DNA of 10,521 nucleotides from Alphaproteobacteria bacterium UBA7314 (GTDB lineage: Bacteria > Pseudomonadota > Alphaproteobacteria > MPNO01 > UBA830): NCBI GenBank assembly GCA_002471575.1, contig DKQG01000014.1, positions 1,335-11,855 on the forward strand. Reading direction: 5' to 3'. A model generated the notes under the pieces. That model searched no databases. It worked only from the letters and a program-made list of their open reading frames with translations, and was not told where the DNA came from. Position 1 is the first letter of the stretch. The number at the start of each line of letters is the position of its first letter. Positions 9,268 to 10,521 of the stretch are shown here, piece after piece. The translations under genes were made by a program, and so were the position numbers.

Positions 9268-9480
9268 CGGCTCCGGCGGCCCCTAAGAAAATCACATAAA
9301 ACCAGTGACTTAAATAGTCCTTACAACCTTTATCGATTTTGCGAAAGTGGCCGCGAGGTCAGATATACTGATCTGAGTGTGCCAAGATTGTGCCAAGTTT
9401 CTCTTCTCCCTTGCCAAACGGCTAACGCCGCATAACCAGGTGGCTCACGAAATACGACCAACTACATAACCTGTCACCGG
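9268..9480. other. Gene-free, AT-richer stretch with repeat motifs, possible integration-site region
   Basis: No convincing coding frame is seen on either strand. The stretch holds an inverted repeat, TCAGAT (9359-9364) and ATCTGA (9371-9376), and the TGCCAA repeats listed separately. It lies between the tRNA-Gly-like sequence and the riboswitch cluster, and its composition is lower in GC than the genes to the left. Confidence 0.4.
9378..9418 (+). repeat. Helically phased TGCCAA direct repeats
   Basis: TGTGCCAAG occurs at 9378-9386 and again at 9389-9397, exactly 11 bp apart. A third, partial copy TTGCCAAA is at 9411-9418. The common core TGCCAA starts at 9380, 9391 and 9412, so the steps are 11 and 21 bp, about one and two helical turns. 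Phased short repeats beside a tRNA 3'-end duplication are what arm-type binding sites of tyrosine integrases look like. A regulator binding site is the alternative. The repeats are seen directly; the function is inferred. Confidence 0.5.
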
Positions 9481-9510
9481 TTGCCTCGGAACCCTGTTGC
9501 CGGCTATAAA
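9481..9510 (+). promoter_or_regulatory. Sigma70-like promoter for the riboswitch cluster
   Basis: TTGCCT at 9481-9486 (four of six matches to TTGACA) and TATAAA at 9505-9510 are separated by 18 bp. A start site about seven bases after the -10 box falls at 9516-9518, exactly where the first riboswitch stem begins (GCGCC, 9517-9521). That fit makes the promoter call more credible than the hexamers alone. Confidence 0.55.
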
Positions 9511-9516
9511 CAGAAA

Positions 9517-9565
9517 GCGCCGATTTGAAGCTCAGCTTGCGGGCGCCTAAAAAATGCAGCTAAAG
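9517..9565 (+). promoter_or_regulatory. SAM-II-type riboswitch aptamer (compact copy)
   Basis: This 49-base segment has the H-type pseudoknot order of SAM-II. P1 is GCGCC (9517-9521) with GGCGC (9542-9546). The loop begins GATTTGA (9522-9528). Within it TTGC (9537-9540) pairs with GCAG (9556-9559, one G-T wobble) beyond an A-rich strand TAAAAAAT (9548-9555). The segment closes with GCTAAAG-like sequence (GCTAAAG, 9559-9565). The invariant parts GATTT, the A-rich strand and GCTAAA agree with the SAM-II sequence as I remember it from the crystal-structure RNA. SAM-II normally represses methionine or SAM genes in alphaproteobacteria, usually at translation; here no ORF follows directly, but a terminator does, 8 bases later. 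The call rests on pattern matching, not a covariance-model score. Confidence 0.7.
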
Positions 9566-9572
9566 CGCACGG

Positions 9573-9604
9573 GTCACCCGGCGAAAACTGCGGTGGCTTT
9601 TTTT
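9573..9604 (+). terminator. Intrinsic terminator downstream of the SAM-II-type aptamer
   Basis: GTCACC (9573-9578) pairs with GGTGGC (9592-9597), with one G-T wobble. The stem continues inward as CGG (9579-9581) with CTG (9588-9590), leaving C9591 bulged and the loop CGAAAA. Seven T residues follow at 9598-9604. It lies 8 bases after the aptamer and before any ORF, the geometry of a transcription attenuator. GGG of the aptamer (9541-9543) is complementary to CCC in the terminator arm (9577-9579), a possible but short antiterminator contact. Confidence 0.75.
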
Positions 9605-9611
9605 ATGGCTT

Positions 9612-9680
9612 GGTCCACCTGCGGACCGGGGATTTGAACTTCAGCTTGTGCCCCCTGGCATTTCGCCAAAAGCACTAAAG
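9612..9680 (+). promoter_or_regulatory. SAM-II/SAM-V-like leader RNA, copy 1, before the 70-residue ORF
   Basis: An upstream hairpin, GGTCC-ACCTGC-GGACC (9612-9627), abuts a pseudoknot. GGGG (9628-9631) pairs with CCCC (9652-9655). GTGC (9648-9651) pairs with GCAC (9672-9675). A small hairpin TGGC-ATTTC-GCCA (9656-9668) is nested between them. The linker ATTTGAACTTCAGCTT (9632-9647) and the closing TAAAG (9676-9680) match the SAM-II-type core, and the ribosome site of the next gene starts at the following base. Compared with the compact aptamer at 9517 it has an extra hairpin in the A-rich strand position. It resembles SAM-V, the related marine class, but I cannot assign the class firmly. Folding against the Shine-Dalgarno sequence suggests control of translation. 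Confidence 0.6.
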
Positions 9681-9695
9681 AGAGGAGTACCCCTC

Positions 9696-9908
9696 ATGGC
9701 ACGTTCTAAAACTCGTCTGTTAAAAGTCTCGGACGACTGTCGCTACGTCCACGTTCAGATCGAACAGGACAACGGCGACATCATCCAAGGTCGCTACAGT
9801 CTTTTCTGTTGGGACAAACCACCACAGGATGTTCTCGACAGCATGGAAGCGGCTGTTAAGTCTGGTCCTGTTGGAATTATTGGCCCTATGGATCCAAACA
9901 AATCATGA
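9696..9908 (+). CDS. Small protein of unknown function under a SAM-riboswitch-like leader
   Basis: A 70-residue protein, MARSKTRLLK... ending GPMDPNKS, starts at ATG 9696. AGAGGAG (9681-9687) lies 8 bp upstream and directly follows the leader RNA. A longer reading from GTG 9648 would start inside the conserved leader stem and is rejected. The protein has a basic N-terminus (residues 1-10), a mixed middle with YVHVQIEQDNGDIIQGRYSL that could form beta strands, one CW pair at about residue 38, and a Gly/Pro-rich end. No membrane span or known motif is seen, and it resembles no methionine-pathway enzyme I know. Codon use is less GC-biased than in the genes at 158-9169, which fits a transferred region. 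GAGG (9682-9685) can also pair with CCTC (9692-9695), partly hiding the ribosome site. Confidence 0.65.
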   Translation: MARSKTRLLKVSDDCRYVHVQIEQDNGDIIQGRYSLFCWDKPPQDVLDSMEAAVKSGPVGIIGPMDPNKS

Positions 9909-10086
9909 GACCGGGGTTACGAGCTTCGAATTCACGGCGGAATTTCTCGCAGGCATCGATCCGCTCGGCCGCCATTTCAGCACCCTTATCTGTATGGGAT
10001 ATGTTGGACGGTAGGGTGGCCCGTTCGGAAACAGGGCCTCTGTTCGTTTTTGATTCGGTTGAGCGAGATTTTTTGTCTGATGCCAT
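9886..10086 (-). CDS. Possible small hypothetical protein (low support)
   Basis: A minus-strand frame from ATG 10086 to TAG at 9886 encodes 66 residues with a protein-like charged composition (MASDKKSRSTESKTNRGP ... ERIDACEKFRREFEARNPGL). No ribosome site is evident before the ATG, and its 3' end overlaps the 70-residue ORF by about 23 bp on the other strand. A plus-strand frame over the same bases (9905-10129) begins with an ATGA overlap but is Ser/Arg-rich like a shadow frame. Neither is recognised; at most one is real. Confidence 0.25.
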   Translation of the reverse strand: MASDKKSRSTESKTNRGPVSERATLPSNISHTDKGAEMAAERIDACEKFRREFEARNPGLMICLDP

Positions 10087-10158
10087 ATTGAACAACTTAC
10101 AACAGCCCACCCACCCGGATGAAGCTTAAAACTCGCTAGCAGATCACCAATCCGGAAT

Positions 10159-10228
10159 AACCCACCTTACGGGTTCGGTATTTGAACTTCAGCTTGTGCA
10201 CCGTGGCATTCCGCCGGAAGCACTAAAG
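10159..10228 (+). promoter_or_regulatory. SAM-II/SAM-V-like leader RNA, copy 2, before the second small ORF
   Basis: This leader has the same order and spacing as copy 1: hairpin AACCC-ACCTTAC-GGGTT (10159-10175); CGGT (10176-10179) pairing with ACCG (10200-10203); GTGC (10196-10199) with GCAC (10220-10223); nested TGGC-ATTCC-GCCG (10204-10216); linker ATTTGAACTTCAGCTT identical to copy 1; and TAAAG (10224-10228) just before AGAGGA. Stems differ in sequence but keep pairing: three of five pairs in the first hairpin and two of four in the GGGG/CCCC helix change on both sides. No clear promoter is seen directly upstream, so it may lie on a transcript from 9516 or have its own unseen promoter. 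Confidence 0.6.
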
Positions 10229-10242
10229 AGAGGAAACATAAC

Positions 10243-10521
10243 ATGTTATTAGACTTCCTTAACCCGGACAAAGCTCCCGATTTGGTATACCGAGAAGCAC
10301 CTCACACGGACTCCCTGGTATTTGCCTCGCTTGAGGATGCGATGTTTCTTGACCAACTTCACGAGGCTATTGGTGCCGAGACTTGGACGGAGTTCGAGTA
10401 CCTTATGCCCGACGCCGAACTCGCTGAGTTAATTGAGAGACATAATGAGGACTGCGGCTACGAAGAGACATTTTTGATACCCCGTCCAACCGAGCGGTTT
10501 GAATTCTCGCAGCTTTGCGCT
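10243..10521 (+). CDS. Acidic protein of unknown function under a SAM-riboswitch-like leader (3' end outside window)
   Basis: An open frame from ATG 10243 runs off the right edge after 93 codons without a stop. The ribosome site GAGGA (10230-10234) is 8 bp upstream and joins the leader RNA. The visible part is acidic, begins MLLDFLNPDKAPDLVY, and includes LEDAMFLDQLHEAIG, AELAELIERHNEDCG and the late PRPTERFEF. It looks like a soluble, mainly helical protein. No membrane span, signal peptide or catalytic motif is recognised, and there is no similarity to the 70-residue protein, although both have nearly the same leader. Codon use resembles that neighbour, with more A/T third bases than the left part of the window. 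The function is unknown. Confidence 0.7.
   Translation, partial: MLLDFLNPDKAPDLVYREAPHTDSLVFASLEDAMFLDQLHEAIGAETWTEFEYLMPDAELAELIERHNEDCGYEETFLIPRPTERFEFSQLCA

Noticed and set aside
9495..9515. Hairpin CTGTT/AACAG just before the compact SAM-II copy, apparently matching the first hairpin of the other two leaders
   Set aside because: It overlaps the -10 box TATAAA at 9505-9510, so it would not be transcribed from the predicted start; its loop also lacks the ACCT seen in the other copies.
9634..9662. TTGAAC and GGCATT in the repeated leaders read as a -35/-10 promoter pair
   Set aside because: The spacing is 17 bp, but GGCATT is a poor -10 box, and covariation of the stems argues for an RNA rather than a promoter.
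9612..9680. Mini-ykkC/guanidine-II riboswitch (two small hairpins)
   Set aside because: The ACGR tetraloops are absent, and the pseudoknot pattern with ATTTGA and CTAAAG fits the SAM-II family instead.
9905..10129. Plus-strand 74-codon frame overlapping the 70-residue ORF by ATGA
   Set aside because: There is no ribosome site, and the composition is Ser/Arg-rich, typical of a shadow frame; the overlap alone is weak evidence.
9612..10228. The repeated leaders as integron attC sites flanking gene cassettes
   Set aside because: The repeats precede the starts and run into the ribosome sites, and the conserved RYYYAAC/GTTRRRY core pairs are missing.

Overview
The window reads as a marine-type alphaproteobacterial chromosome, most likely a Rhodospirillales relative. 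The protein styles (WbpM/CapD-type dehydratase, PurH, COG5553-like cupin), the high-GC codon use over the first 9 kb, and SAM-II-type leaders near the right end all point that way. The assignment is inference; no 16S or other decisive marker is present.

Positions 1-3737 hold the tail of an upstream gene, a membrane-anchored NDP-sugar 4,6-dehydratase of the FlaA1/WbpM/CapD family, and purH 28 bp behind it on the same strand. Positions 3748-6780 form a decaying zone. A heavily broken MFS transporter relic lies directly downstream of an intact UMF1-family MFS transporter on the minus strand. Divergent from that transporter is a small cupin resembling cysteine dioxygenase. Convergent with the cupin is a relic of the C-terminus of the large NAD-specific glutamate dehydrogenase, carrying an in-frame stop. 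Positions 6788-9169 hold an unclassified polytopic membrane protein and a SAM-dependent methyltransferase with an N-terminal Trm112-like zinc ribbon.

The right end (about 9193-10521) is different: lower GC, tiny unrecognised ORFs and much regulatory sequence. It opens with a minus-strand tRNA-Gly(GCC) whose 5' acceptor strand no longer pairs, followed by helically phased TGCCAA repeats. This could be an integration boundary. Next comes a sigma70-like promoter, a compact SAM-II-type riboswitch and an intrinsic terminator. Two longer leaders that share the SAM-II/SAM-V core follow, each ending in the Shine-Dalgarno sequence of a different small gene of unknown function. The stems of these two leaders covary, which is direct evidence of a conserved RNA fold.

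The main result is therefore a cluster of three SAM-riboswitch-like RNAs within about 720 bp that appear to control unrecognised small proteins instead of methionine genes.
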